From assembly GCA_028829895.1 (NCBI GenBank), contig CM054183.1:13830975-13894974 (forward strand): DNA of 64,000 nt. Reading direction: 5' to 3'. Below are positions 37,368 through 49,029 of the stretch, in pieces (the stretch's first letter is position 1; every line of letters begins with the position of its first letter). Source of the stretch: Sinotaia quadrata (Eukaryota; Mollusca; Gastropoda; Architaenioglossa; Viviparidae). Under the pieces are notes generated by a model that was given only the letters and a program-made list of their open reading frames with translations, was not told the DNA's origin and ran no database searches. A program made the position numbers and the translations under genes.

Positions 37368-38408
37368 TCACTCAGTCAACACAGCCTTCACAGCAGTGAG
37401 ATTGCATTTTCCCGCATCAGGACTGTCATTTAAGAACCAATGGCCAAACCGTTTTGCTCTGTTTATTTTCTGTGCATTTCCAATCACCCAATTGTTATTT
37501 ATGATAAGTGGACGTGGCTTTTTCTGGCGGACCTCTGCAGAAAGATTGTACCACTTTCCATCAGGATAAAGATCTGGTGGCAAATATGTCACTCGTACAC
37601 CAGCATACTTTGCCTTGATCAGTCTTGTTAGAAACTGCTGGTCATTCAAAGATTCTGACACAAAAGCCGAGCCTGCAGAATGCTGCAGCTTTCGTATTAG
37701 GTCTTCCATATTGGCTGTCAGTTGCTGCCATAGCTGAACAACTGCTTTAGAAGGAGTCAGCAAGATGAACCCTCCTGCTACAACATCCTGCCCGGAAACC
37801 TGAGTTACTATCATGTCTCCCTTGTCTTTATGGGTGATAACATTGGGAATGGGATTAGCAAGCCAAACACAATCAACTTCAAACAGCAGTAACTCGACTC
37901 CTGACTCAAGAATCTTTTTAATTTCTCGTGTACGCTCGAACATCATGCGCACGTACCCTGCATGGCTATATTCTTGGTCTCCACTGTATTGTGAGATGTT
38001 GAGTGATATAGCTTTAATGCTAGGCCACTGATTCTGAAGCTTCCAACTGGAAGCAAAGTCTGTGGTCAAAATGAGAATCATTGAGTGAATTCCAAGGGAT
38101 TCTGTGTTGCAGAGCCAACTTTCAGTAAATGGGTAGTATGCGTCATTGATCATTGTAAATAAAACAAGTCCATGCTTGTGAAATATGTTTAGAGCTACTT
38201 CAACCAAACTGTCAGTATTGGAATGAAAGCTGGCATTGTTGCCATAATTATATTGTATATTGATTGGTGGAACTGAATAAATACGATTGTGATTTAATGC
38301 TGATTTTTCACGCGAATCTGCAGAGTTTCCATGTGTCATTAAGTAGCTTGCAAAAATCCAGACAATACCAGCAAACAGGCATCCAATGATCAGCCGTTGC
38401 ACTCTCAT
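37368..38408 (-). CDS. Type II membrane nucleotide-diphospho-sugar transferase-like protein
   Basis: 346 codons in one exon, ATG at 38408. The N terminus MRVQRL is followed by a hydrophobic anchor (about residues 7-25), a short stem, then a lumenal domain (about 75-340), the layout of a Golgi glycosyltransferase. The domain resembles the nucleotide-diphospho-sugar transferase family (Pfam Nucleotid_trans, GT77-like): SHAGYVRMMFERTREIKKIL, then LLLFEVDCVWLANPIP, which occupies the position of the family's D-x-D motif but reads E-V-D, then DVVAGGFILLTPS, NDQQFLTRLI, VRVTYLPPDLYPDGKW and a C-terminal HWFLND..KC block. Sequons in the lumenal part are NAS, NIS, NLS and NLT. It would transfer a sugar from a nucleotide donor in the Golgi; donor and acceptor are unknown. 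Upstream, the frame stays open through an AG acceptor at 38465-38466, so the longer 382-codon frame probably includes intron sequence. Confidence 0.88.
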   Translation of the reverse strand: MRVQRLIIGCLFAGIVWIFASYLMTHGNSADSREKSALNHNRIYSVPPINIQYNYGNNASFHSNTDSLVEVALNIFHKHGLVLFTMINDAYYPFTESWLCNTESLGIHSMILILTTDFASSWKLQNQWPSIKAISLNISQYSGDQEYSHAGYVRMMFERTREIKKILESGVELLLFEVDCVWLANPIPNVITHKDKGDMIVTQVSGQDVVAGGFILLTPSKAVVQLWQQLTANMEDLIRKLQHSAGSAFVSESLNDQQFLTRLIKAKYAGVRVTYLPPDLYPDGKWYNLSAEVRQKKPRPLIINNNWVIGNAQKINRAKRFGHWFLNDSPDAGKCNLTAVKAVLTE

Positions 38409-38464
38409 TTTAGTTTTAAGGCTGTGTTGACTCCTTACCAATATTTTCAATAAATTGTAAAATT
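38409..38464 (-). other. Probable 5'-UTR part of the glycosyltransferase exon, with acceptor
   Basis: On the minus strand a T-rich tract ends in TTGTATTGCAG directly before position 38464, a strong 3' splice site. The 56 nt between it and the ATG have no stop in the coding frame, so an upstream coding exon is possible. A hydrophobic anchor starting six residues after M suggests the ATG at 38408 is the real start and this stretch is leader. Confidence 0.6.
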
Positions 38465-38529
38465 CTGCAATACAAGAGCAAAATATTAAAATTAAAGAAA
38501 AATTCACACCATTCATATTTTTTATTTGA

Positions 38530-41400
38530 TCAGAATGGAATGAAATATTGGCTAAAGATTACATTTTATCATAACATCTACATATACAGAACTTGTTTGC
38601 GTATGTGTGTGTAAATAAAGGGTTTCTCCCCCTACTCCCCCGAAAAATGTACATGCATTTTACTATCCAATATTTACTGATAATATTGTATTTTATGTTA
38701 ATATTTATAGCAAACTGCCTAAAGAAATATATATTCAAACTGGAAATCATTCAGTAAGAGTGAGCTCAGCAAAAAGCAGAATATGCATATTTGGCTTTAT
38801 ATTTTTATCCAGCATATTACTAAACAACATCATATGAGACTCATATGCACACATATATTATACTCTCTCATGAACACACACTTTTTTAACTTTTTCCAGC
38901 TGTCTTTTAAACAGGAAGCATCCTACACAATAATACCAAATCTATTAGAAAAGCTACTATTTAATGATTTTATGAAAGCACTCACACAACTTAAGGTAAA
39001 TTAAATGGCTGTATTTCAAGTGCCTAGGTTGTACCCCACTACCTACCCTCCATTAATCTATATTCCAGCAAGTGCATTCTTATGTGCTCAGAGATGAAAG
39101 GTTAATAATTTTAATAAATACAAGCAAGTTGATATACTGATTAATTCTGATAATATGTACAAAAATAAGTATAAGGGAGACTATGTACAACCTATAATTT
39201 ATACAACTTAAGAATAGCCAAAACAATAAATTAGCACTAAGAGTAAGAGTACAGTTAAATTGTCACAATCACTATATATTAAATTTTGCAAAACTCCTAA
39301 TGTATATCAGACACAACTGAATCAACAGGTAAACCAGAGCAGAAAGAATTTTATAATTTTTAATTCTGCAATATATTGTCCATTTAAAACAATATGTGCA
39401 TGAATATAATTAAAACAACATTTATTCAGTAATAAATCTCTAGAATATAACTTAAATGGAATTATAACTATAACTATATAAAATGCACTAACTGCTGGAC
39501 CATATATTAAATAAAAGTCAAGAAAATAAACATACTGAATGATGTAGTAATTTTAATAAAGGTGTATTAAGAATAAGATCTTATCTGAAAAATTGCATAG
39601 TACAACTCTGTAAAGTCTAAAGGTAGTTTATTCCAGTGTAATTTAACTACTATAACTTATAAGATTTTAATTTTACACACTCACATTTGATATATTAATC
39701 AATTTCAGTTTACCATTGCAATAAATTTTCTTTAATTCTATCACTAGTATCAGACTAAATCATACACCATACACACACAATAATTATGATATAGTGATAT
39801 TATGTTATAGAGTAAATTCAGTATTGCATTATATTTACAATTTGTTTGCATATATATACAAGGAGATGTATGGATATTATATTATTTTTATTAAACATAT
39901 AAAAATACATTTGGCTATGTGTTAGCTATTTATTTTTTAAAAAATAAAGCAAACTAGACCCGCTTAATTGACTGACACTACAAAGCTAAAATTCATATAC
40001 ATAAAAAAAAAAAAAAATAGCAAACAGCAGTTGCAAAAATTTTATATATCAGCTAAGGAAGGAGTGCAGTAGTTTGCAAACATCCAATTCCAATTCCAAG
40101 ATAGATATTTTGTCAGGTCAGGTCCAAAACTTAACTTTGATGCATATTGGAGGAAGATGAAGGGGACAAAAGAAGTTTGTTATCATCTGTTATCATCTGA
40201 TTGACAGTTTCCCAGTCAAAGTATACCCAAGAAGCAATCTGCACACGTGTTTAAACTGCACATACGTGTCATTGAGAGAATAGGCGATTATTAATATTAT
40301 TGCGTATTCTAGATTGACATGTTTGTTATGGTAAATCTCTCATACCCTCTTTGTTTTATTTTTACAGATTAATGCTCTTACAAAACTTTATTATTATTAT
40401 TTAATAGGTGTATATCATTCAATTTCTTTCACTAGTTATCCACCTTTGTAATTATTGTGGAAGCACACAATTTATTCCTATGTAGGCCTATACATCGCAT
40501 ATAAAATAATTCTCATACACTGTCTTAAATGTTCCTTCCAATATTCATCTTACTTAAGCTTATGCCCAATTATATTATATTTTAGTCCTGATTTAAAGAA
40601 AGTGTGAATCAGTTGTATTTATTTCCAGTATTATTTGTAGACCTAGAAGCAGAACCCGAGATATCAGCTACGTGATAATTGATATCTAAGAGAAATGTTA
40701 GCCTCGCTACAGTATTCAAAGTATAATAAACATAATGCTGATAAATATGAAAGACAGCTATATTCAATAAAACATTAAACAATTACATGTATGATGAATG
40801 ATTGATTAGGATACTTACTTTATGCTTCAATTAATAAATAATAAATTAATAAATTAATTACATCTACACCTAACCAATCTAGCACTAAGTCCTAAAAATT
40901 ATAAAACGTCAATAGCGAAAGGGACACAACTCTTATGTTTTCTTCCAGAAAAATGTCTGCAGAGTAGGGCTAGCGCGATTAATTTCTGGATACTTTCCAT
41001 TTCAGTATTTGCTTGTATGTCCGATCATACACCGAAATGAAAACTGTTCTTATTATTTAGGGGAAAATAATATTTGCAATAATAAATATGGGTTCGAGAA
41101 TTAATATAAAATTTCGTAAAGTAAGTCCTGATAAAAATTATGACCAAAATAAAATGAGAAGCACCTTTCGACATAATTTAGAAGTACAAAATACCCACAA
41201 ACGATTAGCCACTTTCTTTTTGCTGTACTTGTGACAAGTTATTTCAAAAGGTGTGTCATTTTATAGAATTGTAATTGTACTGTACTTAATAATTTTTTTA
41301 ACATGGCCAACGCCACAACCACTAACAAAATATGAGGTTTAGGCCTGACCCTGCAGTCGTACACAAATGAAATAATGTCTTTCTTGTTTTAAAACAATAA
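38530..41400. other. AT-rich region upstream of the glycosyltransferase, nothing recognised
   Basis: Should contain the 5'-UTR intron and possibly the first exon and promoter of the glycosyltransferase, but no exon could be pinned down. Confidence 0.5.
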
Positions 41401-41998
41401 TTAGCATTTTCATAATAATACCTAAAACAAAAAAAAAAAACAACCCAAAACAACCTTATCCAAAAAATAATTTTGTGTCCGAAACCAACGTTTGAGATAC
41501 GCCATTTAATATTTAATACACATTTTGAAATCTTGATCGGTTCGAAATCTGGATGCTCATTTTCTGAAAAAAAGAAAAAGTTTCATTCAAAAGAAAAAAA
41601 TCTCGGAGCCCATCACCGGTGTGAGGGATGGGGGTGGGGTTGTAGTGGGCAGCTTTACGATGAAGGGTGAGGATGTTCAATTAAGATTTTTGACGTATGC
41701 TACGTTTTGAGGTGCCGGGAGATTCAATACATGCAAAGTGGCTCGGGCCACTCTTGGCCTCTGTTCAGTCTACTCATGTTTGATATTAAAAAAAAAATCA
41801 GTGCAAAATTCACTTTCAACATATTTCTCTTGATTGTAATTTATTTAAAGGAAGGGGTCTGCATGAATATGGCATATTTTAGAACGGGGTGCAAGTCCGT
41901 GTGACTGGTTGTAACAAAGCGGGAGGGGCGGATGTAGCAAAAAATCTAAAATGCTCCCTCCCTCCCCGATTTTCCACATGCACATGCACACTCACACC

Positions 41999-41999
<1 letters not shown>

Positions 42000-42053
<54 letters not shown>
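42000..42053. repeat. CA microsatellite
   Basis: About 27 AC units. Confidence 0.97.
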
Positions 42054-42057
<4 letters not shown>

Positions 42058-42059
42058 CT

Positions 42060-43325
42060 TCTTCTTCGCAGAGAATCAACTATAGTGTGCCCTGCGAAAA
42101 CTTGATCATGCATATATTTTTTTAATTTCTAGTACACTTTTTTTTTTTTTAAAGGGACAAACATTGACCCTTTCTGATGAAAAGACCCTAAGCACTGCAG
42201 GGTTTGTATGGGCAGTAGTTATGCCACTGGGGGAGGGGTACGGTAGCAATTTCACATTAAAAAAAAAAAAATTAAAAGTGAAATAAACGCGAGGCATACT
42301 TTATCGATAGCTCCAAAGAAATGACCAGTTCCGTGGATGACTGCACTTGAAATGCGTTTTACTGAGATAGTAGGCCTGTCTCAACGAGAACATTTTGCAT
42401 ACGTCTGTCGTAGCCGGCCGACATGTATTTAACCTACAGGAAGCAATTAAACGGGCACTAACTTAATTTAACTTGATTTCAAATACTGGGGTGGGTGGAT
42501 GGTTCCTAACAAAAAGTCAAGTATTGATAAAGTGCGGCGAGCCTCGTTTTGACGTATGTCGTGGTAGGGTTCGTTTGAGGTTCTTGGGATGTTGATTTAT
42601 GGAGACCTTTGACCTACACATCGTATTTTTATTGTTATATTTTCATTGTTTGGAATCTAACACAATGTCTTTTTTTGTAAAGAGAAAAGTTTTGTTATTT
42701 CCTCTTACATGTAACTCTTTTTGAATAAAGTTGAGTTATTTCCTCTTGCATGTATGGGATGATTTTTGTTTCTTATCTACCAATTCATACACAGAATAAG
42801 CTCTTCTCCACTGTCGGAGTACCGTGACGTTTGGTTGCTCTTGTTGTTAATTTATCCACCATCCTGCAACTATAGGTAATCTCCAGAATGCATCTTCTGA
42901 CGTCACATGTGTTAGGTAGGATGAAGAATAGATAGTGCAGAATAGAAGAATGATCAACAAGAATAATAGTTCCGAATCCCCTGATACGGTGCAGCCAGAG
43001 CTATTTAATTAATGTGACAATCTCATAATACACCATGGAAGTAAATCATCCCAACACGAGCGATCTAAGAAGTAATTTTTTTTTTTTTAACAAAGAAAAT
43101 ACAAACTGTTGACTGGTTAACAATATAAAAAGGGGAGACAATTAAGTTTCGTTGTAATCGTAATTATGTGGGTCTCTCGAAAAGATTTGAAGACTTTGAA
43201 GAAGCCTAAGTTGAAGTGAGACGGCCGCAGTGCTAACTTAGTTGAAATGTTCTACATCTGGCGGGGTTCGTCCAGGTCGTGACAAAGGGAGGCAAATGTG
43301 GAGGTCCAGTCGAACTGTGCACCTG
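42060..43325. other. Intergenic, no gene recognised
   Basis: Mixed composition with poly-T and poly-A runs; no coding frame longer than about 65 codons and no repeat structure. Confidence 0.5.
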
Positions 43326-43337
43326 GTACAGTATCAC

Positions 43338-43485
43338 ATCCAATAATTATTACAAAGAAATATGATTATAGGCTAAAGAATTATCACAAAGAAATATGAT
43401 TATAGGCTAAAGAATTATTACAAAGGAATACGATTATAGGCTAAAGAATTATTACAAAGGAATATGATTATAGGCTAAAGAATTG
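43338..43485. repeat. 34-bp minisatellite, 4 copies
   Basis: GGCTAAAGAATTATTACAAA then GAAATATGATTATA; GGCTAA at 43371, 43405, 43439 and 43473. Confidence 0.94.
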
Positions 43486-43865
43486 CTGTATTTAAGGACG
43501 GCAAAAGCATGTACCTTCGCGGCATCTATATACAGGGGATTGTTGTCCTCTACATTAAGGCTAAACGGCATGAAACATTGAATACCTAACATAAATTTAT
43601 AAGTAAGCTTACTTCCATGAACCGGAAACACCACGTACATCTGACCTCTAAGTTCGACCGGTGTTGGACTGCCGGGTCCAAGACTGCCTAACAAGCATGC
43701 ATCGCACACAGTCAAAGCAGTGCTCTGAAGGATCAGTTGCATAGGGAGTAAAATAGCTGCATTCCAGACAACGGGTAGCGGTGATCGCTCACTAGGGTAG
43801 GGTTTAGGGTAGAATATTTTTAGCATAAGGTAGAAGTATGGTGACATAATGCCATTATATGACAA
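43486..43865 (-). other. Open frame of about 125 codons, unrecognised
   Basis: Minus strand, reads SYNGIMSPYFYLMLKIFYPK, later LTVCDACLLGSLGPGSPTPV and VELRGQMYVVFPVHG, then runs into the 34-bp array. Residue composition is protein-like but no domain is recognised and no splice sites were confirmed. Could be a chance frame. Confidence 0.2.
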
Positions 43866-44504
43866 TTACCCACACTTCTTATGTCACCAGAAAACGTGAA
43901 ATTTATTGTTGATGATCGCATTGAATGAAGTATATATGAGTCACCATTTCGACTGCATGAATGAGTATTGTGAGTTTCTAGATATTGGTGATTGCCAAGT
44001 GTTCTGTAGAATGTTCTTTTCTCATCTTAAAAGAATGAAAATTTCCCAGGGAATAAGAATGTTTCAGGAAAGACGCAGTTCACTCTCTCTACTTAATGGA
44101 CACGCTTCAATGAATAATTTTTGATGATTTAATCAAGGATAAATATGAAAATCCTGAAAGAAGCTGTTTTACATCAATCATTTAATATCATTGTTATTGC
44201 AAATAATGCTAACATATTTTCCAAATGAATGTATTTTGTTTAGTTTCACATTTTATAGGAAAAGGGGGAGACAATATTTTCAGTGTTAAAATACTTAAGG
44301 CATTAATCGGGCACAGTTCTTAGAGAAAAACCAACTAATTCCACCCGACCCTACCCTGCCCCACCCGACGCTACTCCTTTTTTGCCTGCACTATTTCAAA
44401 CTTCGAATACACCTGCCCACAACAAAGAACTCACAGGCTGTAGCATACCCACCTTGAACAAAAGCTACCCACTCACCAACTAGACACAAACACTTTACAC
44501 CAAC

Positions 44505-44535
<31 letters not shown>

Positions 44536-44710
44536 TAAATTATACATTAACATATACACACTTACACTACACCCACCTTAACCAAAAACTCATACACACT
44601 CACAACTGGAAACAAACACATCATATCCACCCTAAAACAAAGAAGCAAGCTTAAAAAACAACACACACACACACACACATACACACACACACGCACGCAC
44701 GCACGCACGC
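44505..44710. repeat. AAT and CA/CGCA microsatellites
   Basis: TAA run 44507-44532, CA run 44660-44690, then GCAC run to 44712. Confidence 0.9.
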
Positions 44711-44724
44711 ACGGTAGCTATCCA

Positions 44725-44852
44725 CGAACACCGGCGAATGACCAAAGTACCATCAATATCAACGCAACACCAATCACCCCTCTCCAGAAAAAAATGAGGA
44801 GAGGAAGTCCCACAGGAACCAACCGAGATGGAGAACATTCCAAGATGTATAG
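44725..44852 (+). mobile_element. Possible LINE 5'/ORF1-type fragment, copy A
   Basis: An A/C-rich strand with AACACCA, GGAGAGGAAG, CCCACAGGAACC and GAGAACAT in order; the same words in the same order occur on the minus strand at 45460-45335. Its base composition is like the reverse transcriptase fragment 1.2 kb downstream. Assignment to a LINE is inference. Confidence 0.35.
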
Positions 44853-45244
44853 TCTACTGCAGAAATTGGGGGGGGGGGGGAAAGACAGTGAGGAAAAACC
44901 CAAAAGAATCTATTGTCACTTGAACAGTTAAATATTTGTTGAAATAAAGATATGTTTATAATGGTTAATATCTACATTTACGTCAGTGCGCAAGAAATTA
45001 TATAAATTATATATGTAAGTATATAAATTAATAGATAGATAGATTGATGGATGGATGGATGGAGCGAGAGAGAATGGTTTATCTACCTTTATCTCGTTGG
45101 TCAACGGACTATAATAATAATATTATTATAATTAACAATTCCTAACTTTAAAGGTAAAGGTGTGTGATAGCCTTTTGGAATCCTTCTGCCCAATCTTCTG
45201 TTAATAGTGATGGTCTTAGATGGTTTCCCACAAGTAAGAAAACA

Positions 45245-45257
45245 TATATTATATTAT

Positions 45258-45293
<36 letters not shown>
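45245..45293. repeat. TA microsatellite
   Basis: ATATT units pass into about 13 TA units. Confidence 0.93.
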
Positions 45294-45295
<2 letters not shown>

Positions 45296-45334
45296 TTCTT
45301 TCCGTTTTCTTTTCCCCACAGGAATTGCGTGAAA

Positions 45335-45460
45335 ACATTTCATCTACTTGATGTTCTCAGTTTCTGTAGGGTTCCTGTGGGGCCTTCCTCCTTTCCCTGG
45401 TATTCAAGAAGGGTAGTGGTGTTCTGGTTGTTGATTTCTTCGACTACTCTGATTTGCGAC
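45335..45460 (-). mobile_element. Possible LINE 5'/ORF1-type fragment, copy B (inverted)
   Basis: Reverse-complement partner of 44725-44852: shares AACACCA, GGAGGAAG, CCCCACAGGAACCC and GAGAACATC in the same order with small indels. Sits between copy A and the plus-strand reverse transcriptase remnant. Confidence 0.35.
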
Positions 45461-45978
45461 TGTTGTGAATCCTTTTTTTTTTGACAGTTGCAGAGCTACA
45501 GTCGATTTCCCGAAGAGTTTAAGACTGTCTACTTTCAAATGAGTTACAACTGTCTTGTTATATATTGGGCTGCATTCGTTGTTCACTTTTGCCTTTGGGG
45601 TCGGGCTGGGTGGGGTGTTTTATGGTGGAAGTGTTGTGTAGCTGTGTTTGTGAGTTTTGGGTTTGGTAGTGGCCCTTGTGATGTGTAAGTGTTTAAATAA
45701 ATAAGAAAATATGTGTGGAGAAGGTGGTTTTTTTTTTAAATGTCGGTCTTTATAAGTTCAAAAAGTGAAAATATGTGGTAAGGCTGGTTTGCGTGAGTTT
45801 TAGGCTTCTAATTTCCGGACAGTGTTTGTGGGCTGTGGGTTGTCGTGTATTAGGGTGTGTGTGTGTGGGCTTTTATTTAAGGTGTGTAAACATATTGATT
45901 ATGATGTTTGTGTGGAAATGTTGATGTTGTTGTTTAATTTTTTATTTTTTTAAATAAATATAAAATATATGTTTCAGA

Positions 45979-46985
45979 CTCAAAAGATCCACCACAGATG
46001 CCATCAATAGATTAGTTTACAACATCATGATAGATAGAATACAAAAAACCAATTCACCAACAATCTTCGTAGACATATCAAAAGCATTCGACACAGCTTG
46101 GCACCCATCAATAATCTTGGGAATAGGAGGAAATATTTACAGCTACATAAGAAATTTCTTTCAAAACAGAACATTCCGTGTACAAATAAAACACATCCAA
46201 TCCACCACTCGACAAATAACCAATGGACTCCACAGGGTAGTTCTCTCAGCCACACCCTCTTCAACATAGCCACACATAAACAAACAATCACCACAGACAC
46301 AACGACATAACTAACATAATTTGCAGACGATTCATTGCTCTACAACTCACACAAAAAACTAGAATACTTAATCCAAGATCTCCAAAACACCATAAAAACC
46401 CTAGAAGACTGGACAAATAAATGGGGCCTAGACCTAGCACCAGACAAAACGACAGTCATAGACTTCACTGACACAAGAGACAGAAACTACCCAACATTAA
46501 AATTAAAACACACAAATATAAAATAATCAAAGACTGACAAATTTTTAGGGATCACCTTTGACGAAAATATAAAATTCAACTAACACATAGAAAACACCCT
46601 AACCAAAACCAACAAAACACTAAACATTCTTAAAACAACGAAAGGGAAAGACTGGGGGTAGGGGGGCAGACACGCCTACTCTAATAACAGTCACAGGAAC
46701 ACTAATATACTCAGTCATAGACTATGGAAGCACAACATACACAGCCACCAACAACCCGAAAATAAAAATAAAAAAACAACTACAAACAATTCAATACAAA
46801 GCTCTCAGAATAAGCACAAATGCACCCCCGAACACAAAAATGCAGAACTATTAAAACAAACAGGACACTCAACATTAATAGAAAGAAGAGACAAACACTC
46901 AAAGAATGGGCTAATAGAACACAACACGGGAAAAAATATCTCCCCACAAATACACACCTACAAAACAAGATATATAATAGTGCAT
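45979..46985 (+). mobile_element. Decayed non-LTR reverse transcriptase (jockey/CR1-like)
   Basis: Plus strand. Reads RSTTDAINRL, then IFVDISKAFDTAWHPS (reverse transcriptase block with the first catalytic Asp), then a frame change near 46250-46320, then FADDSLLYNS (46320-46349, the catalytic FADD box), LEDWTNKWGLDLAPDKT, a stop near 46525, KFLGITFDENIKFN, and finally GTLIYSVIDYGSTTY and QLQTIQYKALRIST. The order matches the fingers-palm-thumb order of jockey/CR1-type elements. At least one frameshift and several stops show it is dead. It ends near an AT repeat. No endonuclease domain was recognised upstream. Confidence 0.88.
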
Positions 46986-47589
46986 ATAATTATATATATA
47001 ATTACTATACTAAAGTGATACTACTATTTATAGCACAAAGGTATACTGTGTAAAATTTTAAAATGATGAAAAGAAAAACACTCTGTAAAATCTTTGTAAA
47101 ATATAACTAGAGGCACAAGAATTGGAAATTGTAAAATTCCAACGACCTTGACACTTGTTCCCACTAACTCCATTTCATCCTTGGCCTCAGACTCATAAAT
47201 ATGCAGCATTAAGTCCAAACTGAAATTAGTGGAGGCCTACAACAAAAATGTTGTTTTAGTTCTAAAAAAATAAAACTATACATGTTTGAAATGATAGAAA
47301 AGATAGAAAATTTCAAATGCAGTTATACAACAATCATAAAACCGTTTAAAAACGTTTTAATATTATTCATAACTTAAAATTCCAGGCACTAAAAATTAAC
47401 TCTGATTTAAATTAAAAACCATACATTTTTTGTTTTTATTATTGTTGGTGTTGATGTTAAGAATAACAAAAGCAGGTATTTTTAAACAAAACGAAGAAAG
47501 ATTATGACGCTAAAATTAATGTTTCAAAGTCTGAAATTCTTGTATAATATAATGTTTTGGATTTTTTCCCGCCAATGAAGTCTTACATC

Positions 47590-47870
47590 GCACAAGTAGT
47601 CATAACATACCTGTAGTGTAATTAAATTAACATAATACAATCACTAAGTATGACATCGTACTAGAAGTCAAAATTAATTAATGTAACATAATACAATCAC
47701 TGAATTTGGCAGCGCACTAGAAGTCAAAACATACCTGTAATTAAATTAACATAATATAATCACCGAGTTTGACATCGCACTAGCAGTCAAAATTAATTAA
47801 AGTAACATAATACAACCACTGAGTTTGACATCGCACTAGTAACCACATCTGTAATTAATAATAACATAAT
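47590..47870. repeat. Diverged ~60-bp minisatellite, about 4.5 copies
   Basis: AACATAATACAATCACTGAG, TTTGACATCGCACTAG, AGTCAAAACATACCTGTAAT in order, alternating with AGTCAAAATTAATTAA variants, so a dimer-type higher-order unit of about 120 bp. Confidence 0.85.
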
Positions 47871-48145
47871 CATTGAATTTCAGGTTGGTAGCGGAAGCCA
47901 ACACGAACTGGAGTTATTTTTTAAACTCTTATTGGAAGGTAAAACTTAACCTCTGTGAGAGAGGTTAAAACTTATGATTTAAATTGTATTCAATTTGAAT
48001 TAACTAATATGAATGCAAATTGAGTATTGAATACTAAAGTTTGCATTTTAATAATGATTTTTATTTCAGAGATCGTTAAGAACTATTAAGATACAGTTAG
48101 AGAAATATTATAGACTTAGGGGAAGTCCACATTATGTTTCTAGGG

Positions 48146-48343
48146 CAGGGGTCACCAACCTTTTTGATACTGAGAGCTACTTCATGGGTACTGAGTCATA
48201 CGAAGGGCTACCAGTTTGATACACTCTTCTAATTTGTCTTTATACATTATTAATAATGTGAAGACTTAGAAAAGGCCTGCGGGCGACTCTTGTGGTCTTT
48301 GTGGGCGACCTGGTGCCCGCGGGCACTGTGTTGGTGACCCCTG
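48146..48343. mobile_element. Non-autonomous hAT element (MITE) with perfect 8-bp target duplication
   Basis: 198 bp. Left end CAGGGGTCACCAACC, right end GTTGGTGACCCCTG, an inverted terminal repeat with one or two mismatches. Both flanks carry TTCTAGGG (48138-48145 and 48344-48351), an exact 8-bp target-site duplication as made by hAT transposases. The interior keeps GAGAGCTACTTC.., GGGCTACCAGTTTGATACAC and GACCTGGTGCCCGCGGGCA, which I recall as words of a hAT family widespread in animals. No ORF: it needs a transposase from elsewhere. Confidence 0.92.
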
Positions 48344-48780
48344 TTCTAGGGTCTCAGTGGTCGGTAGTGCAGAAGTACAAGCTCCGAGTCTACGTCTGTC
48401 AGGTTAGCTTACGTGAGAAATGCTACTTCTGCGTGTACACAAGAGGCTGATCAACGGATTGCTGTATGTAAAATGGCGATTGGGACAGACAACCACAACT
48501 ACATTACAGAGCTAAATGCAGACACTTTTCTGAGGAAATGCCTGTCTGTATTCTAGCTCGCTATTGCAAAGAAATGAGAAAAGTCCGAGCATTGAAACTT
48601 TAGATTTATAATTTATTGTTAGGCTACACCGATCTGTGTCGAGAGATTTGTATCAATTCTTTTATTTCCTTTATACTAACTTTGAATTGTTAATTGTTAA
48701 AAAAACTTTCTTTCGTATCATTTGTTCGTGTACTGTTTACTGTAATTGTATTTTCTTTCCCCACTATTGTTAGTGCACGA

Positions 48781-48955
48781 ATGTAACTGTAAAGTAGGGC
48801 TTGTTGCACTGTTAACGTAATTGGAGCGTAATTGTTTGTATTGTTTATGTATCATAGTGCACCATTAAATGTAACTGTAAAGTAGGGCTTGTTGCAATGT
48901 TAACATTTTTGGAAAATGTTTGTATTGTTCATGTATCATAGTTTTGCACATCTAA
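48781..48955. repeat. 88-bp tandem duplication
   Basis: ATGTAACTGTAAAGTAGGGC then TTGTTGCA, ending TGTATCATAG, twice. Confidence 0.88.
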
Positions 48956-49029
48956 TACTAAACCGTCGCCCCTAAATAGCCAGAGTCGATTATTTGCATC
49001 GGCATCTAGATGTGAATTAGTGCATTAGT

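Noticed and set aside
41880..42240. Possible further hAT-type element ending in TATGCCACTG
   Set aside because: No matching inverted end or 8-bp duplication could be found on the left.
43796..43818. Telomere-like TAGGGT words
   Set aside because: Only three imperfect units; too short for an interstitial telomere repeat.
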